NCBI GenBank assembly: GCA_965662355.1
Contig: CBFIHP010000041.1
Span: 1-16,502 of the forward strand
DNA length: 16,502 nt
DNA from: GCA-2683825 sp965662355
Lineage (GTDB): Bacteria > Planctomycetota > UBA1135 > GCA-002686595
Direction of reading: 5' to 3'
Shown: in pieces, positions 1-7,070 of the stretch
Layout: each line of letters starts with the position of its first letter
How positions within the stretch are numbered: position 1 is the stretch's first letter
Program-made: the position numbers and the translations under genes
Notes under the pieces: model-generated
Database searches by the model: none
The model's input: the letters and a program-made list of their open reading frames with translations, nothing else
What the model was told of the DNA's origin: nothing

Positions 1-234
1 TCCCTGGTTTCGAGGTACTCGCCTCTCGAGAACCAGGGCCTGGTCCTCGGCTGCTTCCGCTCGGCCGGAGCCCTGGCCCGCGCCCTCGGGCCCATTCTCG
101 GCGGCGTTTTGTACTGGCAGTTGGGCAGTGCGGCCCCCTATTGGGTCGGGGGCGTGTTCCTCCTGTTGCCGGTCGGGCTCGCTATCGGCCTGCCGGAACC
201 CAAGGCGACGACCCAGGCAGCCCAAGAAGGATAG
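1..234 (+). CDS. MFS transporter, C-terminal fragment
   Basis: The reading frame is open from base 1 to the TAG at 232-234, giving 77 residues; the start lies outside the window. The fragment reads as the last two membrane helices of a major facilitator superfamily transporter. It shows the glycine-rich segment GALARALGPILGG, which resembles the small-residue packing motif ahead of the eleventh helix in 12-helix MFS proteins. A short loop and a second hydrophobic segment (GVFLLLPVGLAIGLP) follow, then a short polar tail. By family it would be a proton- or ion-coupled permease of the inner membrane. The substrate cannot be told from this end; TetA/multidrug-type carriers end in a similar way. 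The next gene begins 67 bases downstream on the same strand, after an inverted repeat that overlaps this stop codon. Confidence 0.8.
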   Translation, partial: SLVSRYSPLENQGLVLGCFRSAGALARALGPILGGVLYWQLGSAAPYWVGGVFLLLPVGLAIGLPEPKATTQAAQEG

Positions 235-263
235 AGGGGCAAGGGTTGTCTCGAATCCCCTCT
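233..263 (+). terminator. inverted repeat at the end of the MFS gene
   Basis: AGAGGGG at 233-239 is exactly complementary to CCCCTCT at 257-263, with a 17-base loop. The left arm overlaps the TAG stop of the MFS gene. No T-run follows, so it is not a canonical intrinsic terminator. It may be a weak or factor-assisted terminator or an mRNA 3' end structure. Confidence 0.3.
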
Positions 264-301
264 CCAGCCGTGGCGACTTGCAGCCGATACCACCACCAGC
301 C

Positions 302-709
302 ATGAAGAAGTTTCTGCCGCTCGCTTTCACCCTCCTGTTCGCCTCCGCCCTTCTCGCCACCAGCCGCCCCGCGCAGAGCGCACAGGGCGATCTCCAAAAC
401 CGCGTGGCCGAGCTCGAAGAGGCCCTGGCTGCGGAGAAGAAGGCAAGCCAGTCCGTTCGTGCGAATCTCGAGCTGATCCAGAGTTACATCGAGAGACAGG
501 CTGCCAGCGCCAAGAAGCTGAGCGCGAGCCTGGACCAGGCCGAGAAGGAGGGCTTTGCCAAGGGCATCAATTTTCAGTCCCGCGTCACCCTCCTGAGCGG
601 CTGGCGCGAGGCTTTGACGGCATCCCAAAAGGACCTGCCCAGGTTGCAGACCCTGCCGGACAAGGGGGAAACCCCGAAGGTTCGCGGATCGCGCACGAAG
701 AAGCGCTAG
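302..709 (+). CDS. small exported coiled-coil protein
   Basis: 135 residues. The ATG at 302 is preferred over upstream in-frame codons because it opens a good signal peptide: KK, then a hydrophobic core of about 15 residues, then a likely cleavage after an Ala in ...AQSAQG near residue 28. The mature part begins with a heptad-like stretch (residues about 30-85) rich in Leu, Ala, Glu and Lys (RVAELEEALAAEKKAS, then SAKKLSASLDQAEKE), predicting a coiled coil. The tail is basic and ends GSRTKKR. No enzyme motif is visible. It probably acts in the periplasm or envelope as a structural or tethering protein, but I do not recognise a family. It lies 21 bases ahead of the recombinase gene and may share its transcript. 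No convincing ribosome site precedes the ATG. Confidence 0.65.
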   Translation: MKKFLPLAFTLLFASALLATSRPAQSAQGDLQNRVAELEEALAAEKKASQSVRANLELIQSYIERQAASAKKLSASLDQAEKEGFAKGINFQSRVTLLSGWREALTASQKDLPRLQTLPDKGETPKVRGSRTKKR

Positions 710-722
710 GGCGCAGGCTATA

Positions 723-728
723 AGGGGA
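723..728 (+). promoter_or_regulatory. ribosome binding site of the recombinase gene
   Basis: AGGGGA sits just before the ATG at 731, leaving only two bases of spacer. This is closer than usual, but it supports this start, which also fits the N-terminal length of XerC/D proteins. Confidence 0.4.
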
Positions 729-730
729 TC

Positions 731-1636
731 ATGGGCGCCAAGCTGGAAAGCCTGGGCGCGGAGATCGAGGCCTTTCTGCTTCGGCTTCAAGCCACACGGG
801 GAGCTTCCGCGCATACGCTGCGTGCGTATACCGCAGACCTGCAGGAGTTGTCGGCCTATCTCGAACAACTCGATACATCCCTCGAACGCGTGACGCCACG
901 CACGCTGCGCGGGTTTCTCGCCCAGCTGGACGAACGCGGCCTCGCACGCAGCAGCCTGCAACGCAAGCTTTCGGCGGTGCGCACGTTCTTTCGCCACCTC
1001 GTGCTCGAGGGCAAGCTGGAGAATCATCCGGCCACGGGACTGCGCACACCGCGTCGCGAACGCAACTTGCCGGGCACGCTCGAGACCGGCGAGGTCGAAG
1101 CGTTGCTCGAAGCACCCGATGTTTCGACGCCCGCGGGCCGGCGCGATCGGGCACTTCTCGAGTGCATGTATTCGGCGGGAACACGGGCGGCCGAGACCGT
1201 GGGGATGGATCGTGGCGATATCGATCTGCGCCGGGGACTGGCACGCGTGCGGGGCAAGGGCCGCAAGGAACGCCTGGCTCCCCTCGGCAGGCAAGCCGTC
1301 GAGGCCCTGGAGAGCTATCTCGGCGACGCGGATCGCCCCGCGGCGCAAAAGACGGCCAAGAACGCGGTCTTCTTGAACCAACGCGGCGGGCGACTCAGCA
1401 CACGTTCGCTCGGACGCATCGTCGATCAGGCTTGCCTGCGCGCCGGACTGACGCGCAGCGCGACACCCCACACGCTACGACACAGCTTCGCGTCGCACTT
1501 GCTGGATCGCGGGGCCGACTTGAAGGCCGTCCAGGAACTGCTCGGACACGCCCATCTCGTCACGACGCAGATCTACACCCACGTCTCCGTCGAGCGACTG
1601 CGCAAGATCTACGAACAGGCGCACCCACGCGCTTAG
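731..1636 (+). CDS. xerC: tyrosine recombinase XerC/XerD
   Basis: 301 residues, the usual size of XerC/XerD. The N-terminal SAM-like core-binding domain (about 10-100) contains the typical ASAHTLRAYTADL segment; the catalytic domain covers about 115-295. All six catalytic residues are present: R152 (in SAGTRAAETVGM), K176 (GKGRKER), H247 and R250 (HTLRHSFASHLL), H273 (LLGHAH) and the nucleophile Y282 (QIYTHV). Each is offset by 3-4 positions from E. coli XerD, as recalled. XerC/D resolve chromosome dimers at dif sites with FtsK. The Arg box is slightly unusual, with GTRAAETVGM in place of the common GLRVSELVGL. No dif-like site, excisionase or phage gene was recognised nearby, so a housekeeping role is more likely than a mobile integrase. 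XerC rather than XerD is chosen on the YSAG and RGKGRKER flavour and is not certain. Its stop overlaps the stop of the convergent downstream gene. Confidence 0.93.
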   Translation: MGAKLESLGAEIEAFLLRLQATRGASAHTLRAYTADLQELSAYLEQLDTSLERVTPRTLRGFLAQLDERGLARSSLQRKLSAVRTFFRHLVLEGKLENHPATGLRTPRRERNLPGTLETGEVEALLEAPDVSTPAGRRDRALLECMYSAGTRAAETVGMDRGDIDLRRGLARVRGKGRKERLAPLGRQAVEALESYLGDADRPAAQKTAKNAVFLNQRGGRLSTRSLGRIVDQACLRAGLTRSATPHTLRHSFASHLLDRGADLKAVQELLGHAHLVTTQIYTHVSVERLRKIYEQAHPRA

Positions 1637-3846
1637 AAAACGACAGGCTCCAGGGCGAGACGTTCCCACTCGGATTTGCCCTCGATGACCCGCAGGTACG
1701 CGTCGAGGGGGATGTCCTCGTAGTCCACCCAGGCCGATCCAGCGGGCCAGAGGATGGCCAATCGCTGCACACGTATCGCCTTGCCCAGACCGATCTCCTG
1801 CCGCAAAGTCGAGCCTCCGAAGCTGCTGACGGCTCCCACGTTGCGATGTATCTGGCGCTGGCCATCAGGCGTCTCGAGCGTCACACGAATCCGCGCTCCG
1901 ATGGCATCTCGGTTCGAGGTCGTGCCCTGCAAGCTGAGGTAGAGAAAGCGGTTTTCGTTGCCCGGGTTTTCGAACAACGCGTTGGCGAAACGATCCACCG
2001 GATAGAAACCGCCCAGCTGGTGGAAGATGTCCTGGTCCCCGTCGTGATCGAAGTCACAGAACCCGACGCCGTGTCCTTTCTGGAGATGGCCGAGCCCCGC
2101 GGCACTGGTCAAGTCCACGAATTCTTGGCCCGCCTTGTTGCGCAGGAAGGCGTTCGGCATCAGCGACTGCAGCTGGGGCTCGCCGGTCGTCAGGTAGATG
2201 TCCAGATAACCGTCGTGATCGAGGTCGCCGAAGTTGGCCCCCATCGGCTGGAAGGGACGGTTCAAACCGACGCTCGTCGTGACATCGCGGAAGCCGTCGT
2301 CCGTTCGTCGATAGAGCCGCGGAGGCGGTGCCTCGTTGGGAAGACCCAGGGCCTGGTCGACCAGATCCGCCAGGCCCGTTTCGTAGGACGTGACGAATAG
2401 GTCGAGAGCACCATCCTGGTCGTGGTCGAAGAACCACGTCGCGAAGCTGCGCTCGCTGGGTTCGGTAACGTTCAACTCCGGAGCCACATCCGTGAAGCCC
2501 TGGGCTCCATCGTTACGCAAAAGACGGTTGGCCCCGATGTTCGATGTGTAGAGGTCCAGATCCCCATCGGCGTCGTAGTCGCCCGCGGCGACGCCCTTGC
2601 AAAAGCGATCGTTCTCCGCTCCCAGGGCGGCGGCCCTGTCCTCGAAGCGCTCGGCTTCGCGACTGAGAAAGAGCTGGGCCGGATAGTCCCCAGTGGGATC
2701 GGCCTCGACGCGCGATTCGTTGCCGATGTAGAGATCCAGGAACCCGTCTCCATCGAAGTCTCCGAAGGCTCCGGTCTGTGTCGGACGAGCGGGATCCGCC
2801 AGGCCAACGGCGCGGGTCACATCCTCGAAGCGAGCCTCGCCGAGGTTGCGCACGAGCGAATTGCGTATCTGCCCGTCGTCACCCAGCCAAGCCCCCCGCA
2901 AGACGAAGTAGTCCTTGTCACCGTCGTTGTCGTAGTCCGCACACAGAAGATTCAAGCCGCCCATTTGGTCGGAGCAGCCCGAGCTATCCGAACGGTCCTC
3001 GAAGCTCCCATCTCCGCCGTTGCGAAAGAAACGCACCGGCTCGCGCGGATCGTAACTGGAGGTCACGATGTCCATCCAGCCGTCGTTGTCGAAGTCCTCG
3101 ATGACGACGCCACCGCAGAGGTTCAAGGTGTCCAGGCCCAGGCTGGGTGCGCGGTCCCGAAAGCGCGGAAACTCCGCGGGTGAAGTGAAGGCTTGCTTGG
3201 GGAAGCGCATGGGCTCGGGCACGCTGTCTGGGTACTCCCCGAGAGCCATGGCGCAGATGTTCAACAGCCAACGCGAGCTCTTGTCTTCCGGGTTCCTTCG
3301 CAGGGCGTTCAGAAATAGCGCGCGTGCCTTCTGGGCCGGTTCGCGGCGGGTGTGCTCCGCTTCGCCCTCAAGTGGAAAGATGCAGCACTGGGCGTTGTGG
3401 CGTGTGACACAGTTTTCCGTTTCCGCCTGACGCAGGTAGGCGATGGCCAGGAGCTCTTCCAGCGCTTGATCGCCGCCATGCTCTTGGGCGATTCGCGCGC
3501 GAGCACGTTCGAGCAATCCGATGGCCTTGTCGGCCTGATCGTTCTTGAGCAAGGCCCTCGCCAATCGGCGCTCGAGTCGCAATCGCTCCGCCGCCGGCAG
3601 CCCCTTTTGCTTCAAGCTCCTGCGCAGCTGGCCGATGCGCGCCGGCGAGAGATAGGGATTCATCCCCTGCGTCAGGGCGTCGGCGATGACCTCGAACTCC
3701 GCCCGCACCGACGAGGGCTCGCGGACTCCAACCCCCGGCGCCGGCACGCTCGTGGGTTCTTCGACTCCCCCATCGCAGCCGTAGGCGAAAGCCATCGAAA
3801 AGCAGAGGCAAAGGGCGAACAGCCTGTTGCGGAAAGAATGCGGCAT
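1633..3846 (-). CDS. CRTAC1-type lipoprotein: helical repeats, FG-GAP propeller, ASPIC/UnbV domain
   Basis: 737 residues from the ATG at 3846-3844. The in-frame extension to 4050 lies inside the upstream gene and lacks a signal. The N-terminus is a lipoprotein-like signal with candidate lipid-attachment Cys24 (AYGC, an imperfect lipobox). Residues about 75-225 are helical TPR-like repeats holding a family-typical Cys/His segment near residue 144 (ENCVTRHNAQCCIFPL). Residues about 240-625 hold seven calcium-type loops (DFDNDG, DYDNDG, DFDGDG, DYDADG, DHDQDG, DLDHDG, DFDHDG), the pattern of an FG-GAP/VCBS seven-bladed beta-propeller. Residues about 630-735 are an ASPIC/UnbV domain (SNRDAIGARIRV, then EIGLG and ILWPAG). 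Such proteins are envelope-bound or secreted and common in Planctomycetota and Acidobacteriota. Their activity is largely unknown; adhesion or glycan binding is inferred. The gene begins 11 bases after the PqiA-like gene, so the two are probably one transcript. Confidence 0.92.
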   Translation of the reverse strand: MPHSFRNRLFALCLCFSMAFAYGCDGGVEEPTSVPAPGVGVREPSSVRAEFEVIADALTQGMNPYLSPARIGQLRRSLKQKGLPAAERLRLERRLARALLKNDQADKAIGLLERARARIAQEHGGDQALEELLAIAYLRQAETENCVTRHNAQCCIFPLEGEAEHTRREPAQKARALFLNALRRNPEDKSSRWLLNICAMALGEYPDSVPEPMRFPKQAFTSPAEFPRFRDRAPSLGLDTLNLCGGVVIEDFDNDGWMDIVTSSYDPREPVRFFRNGGDGSFEDRSDSSGCSDQMGGLNLLCADYDNDGDKDYFVLRGAWLGDDGQIRNSLVRNLGEARFEDVTRAVGLADPARPTQTGAFGDFDGDGFLDLYIGNESRVEADPTGDYPAQLFLSREAERFEDRAAALGAENDRFCKGVAAGDYDADGDLDLYTSNIGANRLLRNDGAQGFTDVAPELNVTEPSERSFATWFFDHDQDGALDLFVTSYETGLADLVDQALGLPNEAPPPRLYRRTDDGFRDVTTSVGLNRPFQPMGANFGDLDHDGYLDIYLTTGEPQLQSLMPNAFLRNKAGQEFVDLTSAAGLGHLQKGHGVGFCDFDHDGDQDIFHQLGGFYPVDRFANALFENPGNENRFLYLSLQGTTSNRDAIGARIRVTLETPDGQRQIHRNVGAVSSFGGSTLRQEIGLGKAIRVQRLAILWPAGSAWVDYEDIPLDAYLRVIEGKSEWERLALEPVVF

Positions 3847-3857
3847 CACGACAGAGC

Positions 3858-4937
3858 TTACGAGGAACTCGGCTCCGGAGTTGGCCTTCCCACGGCGCGA
3901 TCCGCACGAATCAAGAAAGCGTCGAGCTCGGCGACGAGCCCCGCGGCGAGGAGCCACCAGAAACCCGATTGCAGGCTCGTGTTGGTCAACTCCGAGAGCT
4001 TGTCGTACACGAGCGCCAGGGCCAGGATGAAAACGTCCAGCATGGCCCACTCGTCCATGCGGTTCGCCCAGCGGCGCACCCAGCTGCGGCGTACGAAGGC
4101 GAGCAGCACTCCCAGGAGGCCACGTATCAGGGGGACGCTGACGATGAAGAGCGCGACATAGATGGCCATGCGCACCTCGCCCTCATTCCACAGGTGTCCA
4201 ATGCTCGGTAGAAGAGCGATTTCGTCCTTCGTGAAAGCGCCAAGCAAGGAGGGCGGTCGGATCCGATAGTAGAACTCGCTCAGCGCGACCCCGAGCAAGA
4301 CGAGGCTGACAAGCGAGAGCGCGCCGCGCACACGAAACCCCACTCCGGCACGCATCGGCTGTCGTGACCCTCCCACGTGAAACAGCCGTGAAACGAGTCG
4401 GGCGGCAATCATGGACAGGAAGATGGCCAGCGCGAAAGTGTGGATCCCACTACGCGACGCCGAGCGGGCGTAGAAGACCGGCAGCAACGAGCCGACGAAG
4501 AGCGCGATGATGAAGACATCGACCAGCGACCACTTGCCGATGATCGTGAGCACGCGCAGAACCCGCTGCGACACTCCTCCGATCCTGTGGCGCGGACACA
4601 GCCAGGCCAGAAACAAGAGCTTGCCGGCCGGGAAAACGATCGAAAACACGAACACGATCGTTGCGGAGGTCAGGTTGCCGTCCTGCCACAGACTCTTCAC
4701 CCCTCCATAGATCGAGTAGATCTCCTCGGGACCTCTGGCCCCCTTGAAGAACACCGTGGGCCGGGTCAACGCGATCCCGAGCGTCACCACACTCGCGAGG
4801 ATGAACAGCGCCGCGATGACGCGCAGCAGGGCGTCCTTGCGCTGGGCGCCCAGGCCGTTCGCGGCCTGCCTGTGCGAGTCGGCGAACGGGCCCTCGGGCT
4901 GCGGCGGGGGGATTGGGGAGGAGTTCTCGGATTGCAT
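3858..4937 (-). CDS. PqiA-like (paraquat-inducible protein A) membrane protein
   Basis: 359 residues from the ATG at 4937-4935; a TTG 12 codons further upstream is possible but adds only a polar stretch. There are about eight membrane segments, near 38-58, 90-112, 136-154, 167-187, 205-221, 257-280, 298-316 and 324-340. The protein is an internal duplication: the signature GKWSLVDVFIIAL at 134-146 recurs as DEWAMLDVFILAL at 295-307. This W..(L)DVF pattern is the hallmark of the PqiA/YebS (LetA) family. Those proteins sit in the inner membrane beside MCE-domain proteins PqiB/LetB and help move lipids across the envelope. The CxxC zinc-ribbon cysteines of the enterobacterial proteins are missing, and no MCE gene is adjacent. 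The downstream partner is the CRTAC1-type lipoprotein. Family assignment is fairly firm; substrate and partner are inferred. Confidence 0.85.
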   Translation of the reverse strand: MQSENSSPIPPPQPEGPFADSHRQAANGLGAQRKDALLRVIAALFILASVVTLGIALTRPTVFFKGARGPEEIYSIYGGVKSLWQDGNLTSATIVFVFSIVFPAGKLLFLAWLCPRHRIGGVSQRVLRVLTIIGKWSLVDVFIIALFVGSLLPVFYARSASRSGIHTFALAIFLSMIAARLVSRLFHVGGSRQPMRAGVGFRVRGALSLVSLVLLGVALSEFYYRIRPPSLLGAFTKDEIALLPSIGHLWNEGEVRMAIYVALFIVSVPLIRGLLGVLLAFVRRSWVRRWANRMDEWAMLDVFILALALVYDKLSELTNTSLQSGFWWLLAAGLVAELDAFLIRADRAVGRPTPEPSSS

Positions 4938-5099
4938 GCGCTGATCCCGCTCGCCATTCCGGCATTCCGCCAACGCCTCTGCAACGCCCCTGCGTCTCTT
5001 ATCCGGGACGCGCGGGCGGAAGTTCTGGGCTGTGGCCTCGACTGAGCCCCTTCCCTTGCGGAGGATCTAGGCCTGAGAGCCCCTGGACTCCCTTTCCCG
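4938..5099. other. divergent intergenic region
   Basis: This 162-base space separates the minus-strand PqiA-like gene from the plus-strand acetyltransferase gene and must hold promoters for both. I could not pick out convincing -35/-10 pairs, operators or hairpins in either direction. Confidence 0.4.
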
Positions 5100-5942
5100 A
5101 TGAGCGACACGCACGTAACCGCATCCGTCATCCAGGCCTATCCTTCCCCTGCGCTCGCAGCCCTCGAGGTCAATCTCGCGGAACACGTGGCCTTTGTCCC
5201 GCGCGAGCTCGCGAGGGACAACGTCCTGTCGAAGGCCGGCGTGACCCGAGTCGACTCCGGTCTGGCGTCGGACACGTTCAACAAGCTCCTGCACGCGCGT
5301 TTCGAGGAGAGCCAGGCGGACGCCGGCATCGACCAGGCCCTCGAGCACTTTCGGCGCGTCGAGCGCCCCTTCACGTGGTGGGTCGGCCCCTGTTCACGCC
5401 CCTCGGATCTCGAAGCCCGATTGGGCCAACGCGGGCTCCAGCCGCTCGAACACGAGATCGGCATGACCCTGAAACTGAAGGACCTGCCTCGGGACAGAGA
5501 CATTCCCGAGGGGTTTTCCATTCGACGGGTGACCCAACTGACCGAGCTGGAACATTTCGCGGCACTGCTATCCAACATCAGCATCCCCGCCGACGACACG
5601 GTGGTCGCCTACTTCGAAAAGGCCTCGCCCTTCCTGCTGAAAGACGACTGCCCGATGCAGTTCTTCGTCGCCTACCGAGGCGACGAGCCAGCCGCAACCG
5701 TCGAGTTGATGCTGAGCGCCTACGGAGACAACCCCCGCGGCCTGGCAGGTGTGCACATGTCAGCGACGAGCGCAGCCTATCGACACCGCGGTCTGGAATT
5801 GGCGATGAGCTGGACCGCCCTGGATCACGCACGCCAGCTCGGTGCCGAGCTGGGAGGTATTCTGGTCGCTCCAGAGGCCCAGAACATCTTCACCGAGCTG
5901 GGCTTTCGGAGCTGCGGTCGGTTCGCCGAATACCAACACTGA
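5100..5942 (+). CDS. two-domain GNAT family N-acetyltransferase
   Basis: 280 residues. The C-terminal half (about 140-278) has the GNAT fold pattern: a strand pair FFVAYRGDEPAATVELML, a strand-helix unit around HMSATSAAYRHRGLELAM, then ARQLGAELGGILVAPEAQ and the closing ELGFRSCGRFAEY. The acetyl-CoA pyrophosphate loop, normally (Q/R)xxGx(G/A), is R228-H-R-G231-L-E233, so the last small residue is replaced by Glu. The N-terminal half (about 1-135) contains PFTWWVGPCSRPSDLEARL, typical of the degenerate first domain of two-domain GNATs. The family moves an acetyl group from acetyl-CoA to an amine on a small molecule or protein; the substrate here is unknown. No strong ribosome site precedes the ATG. 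The methyltransferase gene follows after 107 bases on the same strand. Confidence 0.82.
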   Translation: MSDTHVTASVIQAYPSPALAALEVNLAEHVAFVPRELARDNVLSKAGVTRVDSGLASDTFNKLLHARFEESQADAGIDQALEHFRRVERPFTWWVGPCSRPSDLEARLGQRGLQPLEHEIGMTLKLKDLPRDRDIPEGFSIRRVTQLTELEHFAALLSNISIPADDTVVAYFEKASPFLLKDDCPMQFFVAYRGDEPAATVELMLSAYGDNPRGLAGVHMSATSAAYRHRGLELAMSWTALDHARQLGAELGGILVAPEAQNIFTELGFRSCGRFAEYQH

Positions 5943-6049
5943 GTCCTACCCGTTTCCCGTTCGCCCATCACGCGGGCCGGAGCAATACCCATCCGCGACT
6001 CGACGGGCGTTTGCGCACCCACGACACGCCCCCGCTCCAGTGACACGCA

Positions 6050-6862
6050 ATGACGAAACCGACGTCTGACAGTTCTTTCACCGACGACGTAGCTGCCTTC
6101 TACGAATCGACACTCGTCCCACTCATCTTCGAGCCCTACGCCGACGACCTCGCGGCCAGGACGCGAGCCCTACACCCCACGTCCGTGCTGGAAGTCGCGT
6201 GCGGCACGGGCGTGGTCACGCGGGCCCTGGCCTCGTCTCTGCCCAAGACGTGCGCCATCACCGCGACCGACCTGAACGATGCAATGGTCGCCCACGGAGA
6301 ACGAATGGGCACCGTACGCCCGGTGAATTGGCGACAGGCCGACGTAATGGCACTCCCCTACGCCGACGGGACTCTCGACGTCGTCGTCTGCCAGTTCGGG
6401 ACCATGTTCTTCCCCGATCGCGTGGCGGCCTATGGAGAAGTCCGAAGAGTGCTCCGGCCCGGGGGGACGTTCCTCTTCAACATCTGGAACGCCATCGAGG
6501 ACAACGAGTTCGCCCATGTCGTCACCAGCGCCGTAGCTGCGCTCTACCCCGACGACCCCCCCTTGTTCCTGGCCCGCACCCCTCACGGCCACGGGCGTCC
6601 CGGCGAGATCGAATCCGACGTTGAAGCTGCCGGCTTCGAGCAATGTTCCCTCCGTCAACGTGACGACTCTAGCTCGGCCGCCAATCCCAAGGTGCCAGCC
6701 ATCGCCTACTGCCATGGCACGCCGCTGCGCAATGAGATCGAGGCCCGTGACCCCGCTGGCCTCGAACGCGCTACAGCGGCCGCAACCGCCGCCCTCGAAG
6801 CCCGCTACGGCAAAGGCCCCATCGAAGGGCGAATCAGTGCTGTGGTGGTTGCTGCCAGCTGA
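6050..6862 (+). CDS. class I SAM-dependent methyltransferase
   Basis: 270 residues, cytosolic, with the Rossmann methyltransferase motifs in order. Motif I, VLEVACGTGVVTRAL from V46, forms the SAM-binding glycine loop. ATDLNDAMV supplies the acidic residue for the ribose, WRQADVMALPYADG is motif II, D110VVVCQFGTMFF is the post-II strand, and EVRRVLRPGG (L135-G139) is motif III. This order is that of the Methyltransf_11/UbiE-like small-molecule enzymes. The region after residue 150 (NIWNAIEDNEFAHVV and beyond) would form the substrate cap and is not diagnostic. The target molecule cannot be deduced. It lies 107 bases after the acetyltransferase gene on the same strand, and the pair might act on a common metabolite, but the gap is large for tight coupling. 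Its stop codon is part of a hairpin-forming sequence. Confidence 0.87.
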   Translation: MTKPTSDSSFTDDVAAFYESTLVPLIFEPYADDLAARTRALHPTSVLEVACGTGVVTRALASSLPKTCAITATDLNDAMVAHGERMGTVRPVNWRQADVMALPYADGTLDVVVCQFGTMFFPDRVAAYGEVRRVLRPGGTFLFNIWNAIEDNEFAHVVTSAVAALYPDDPPLFLARTPHGHGRPGEIESDVEAAGFEQCSLRQRDDSSSAANPKVPAIAYCHGTPLRNEIEARDPAGLERATAAATAALEARYGKGPIEGRISAVVVAAS

Positions 6863-6874
6863 GCAACCGGTTGC
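6847..6874 (+). terminator. overlapping inverted repeats at the methyltransferase stop
   Basis: GGTTGCT (6847-6853) and AGCAACC (6862-6868) can pair around an 8-base loop that includes most of the stop codon. The right arm is also part of a perfect 12-base palindrome, GCAACCGGTTGC, at 6863-6874. No T-run follows. It may be a weak terminator or a protein-binding palindrome; no function is established. Confidence 0.25.
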
Positions 6875-7070
6875 ATGTGGCGTGACTCGCCATGCCGCCC
6901 TCCAGCTGCCCTTGTTGAAGTTGACCAGCTGCCCGTGACCCCATTTCGTCGCGCTGCGGCCGGACAACTCGGGGATCTGATTCCTTCCGATTGTCTACCT
7001 GCCCTGAAAGACCTGCTTTGCTTAGGATTGGGGCGTCCATTCCACCAGGTCTCTCTCTCTGAGCTCCCCC

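Noticed and set aside
182..1471. Long minus-strand open frame opposite the coiled-coil and recombinase genes
   Set aside because: It has low-complexity Arg/Ala/Leu-rich sequence without motifs and lies antisense to genes with clear signal peptide and complete catalytic residues.
731..1636. Recombinase as integrase of a mobile element
   Set aside because: The gene has XerC/D size and motifs. No attachment-site repeats, tRNA, excisionase or phage/plasmid genes were recognised nearby.
1162..2400. Plus-strand frame of 412 codons across the recombinase end and into the lipoprotein gene
   Set aside because: It crosses two well-supported genes on different strands and shows no domain signal; it is a frame-shadow typical of GC-rich DNA.
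2422..3183. Plus-strand frame opposite the propeller region
   Set aside because: It arises from the repeated aspartate loops read in antisense, giving Val-rich repetitive sequence; the minus-strand FG-GAP reading explains the bases fully.
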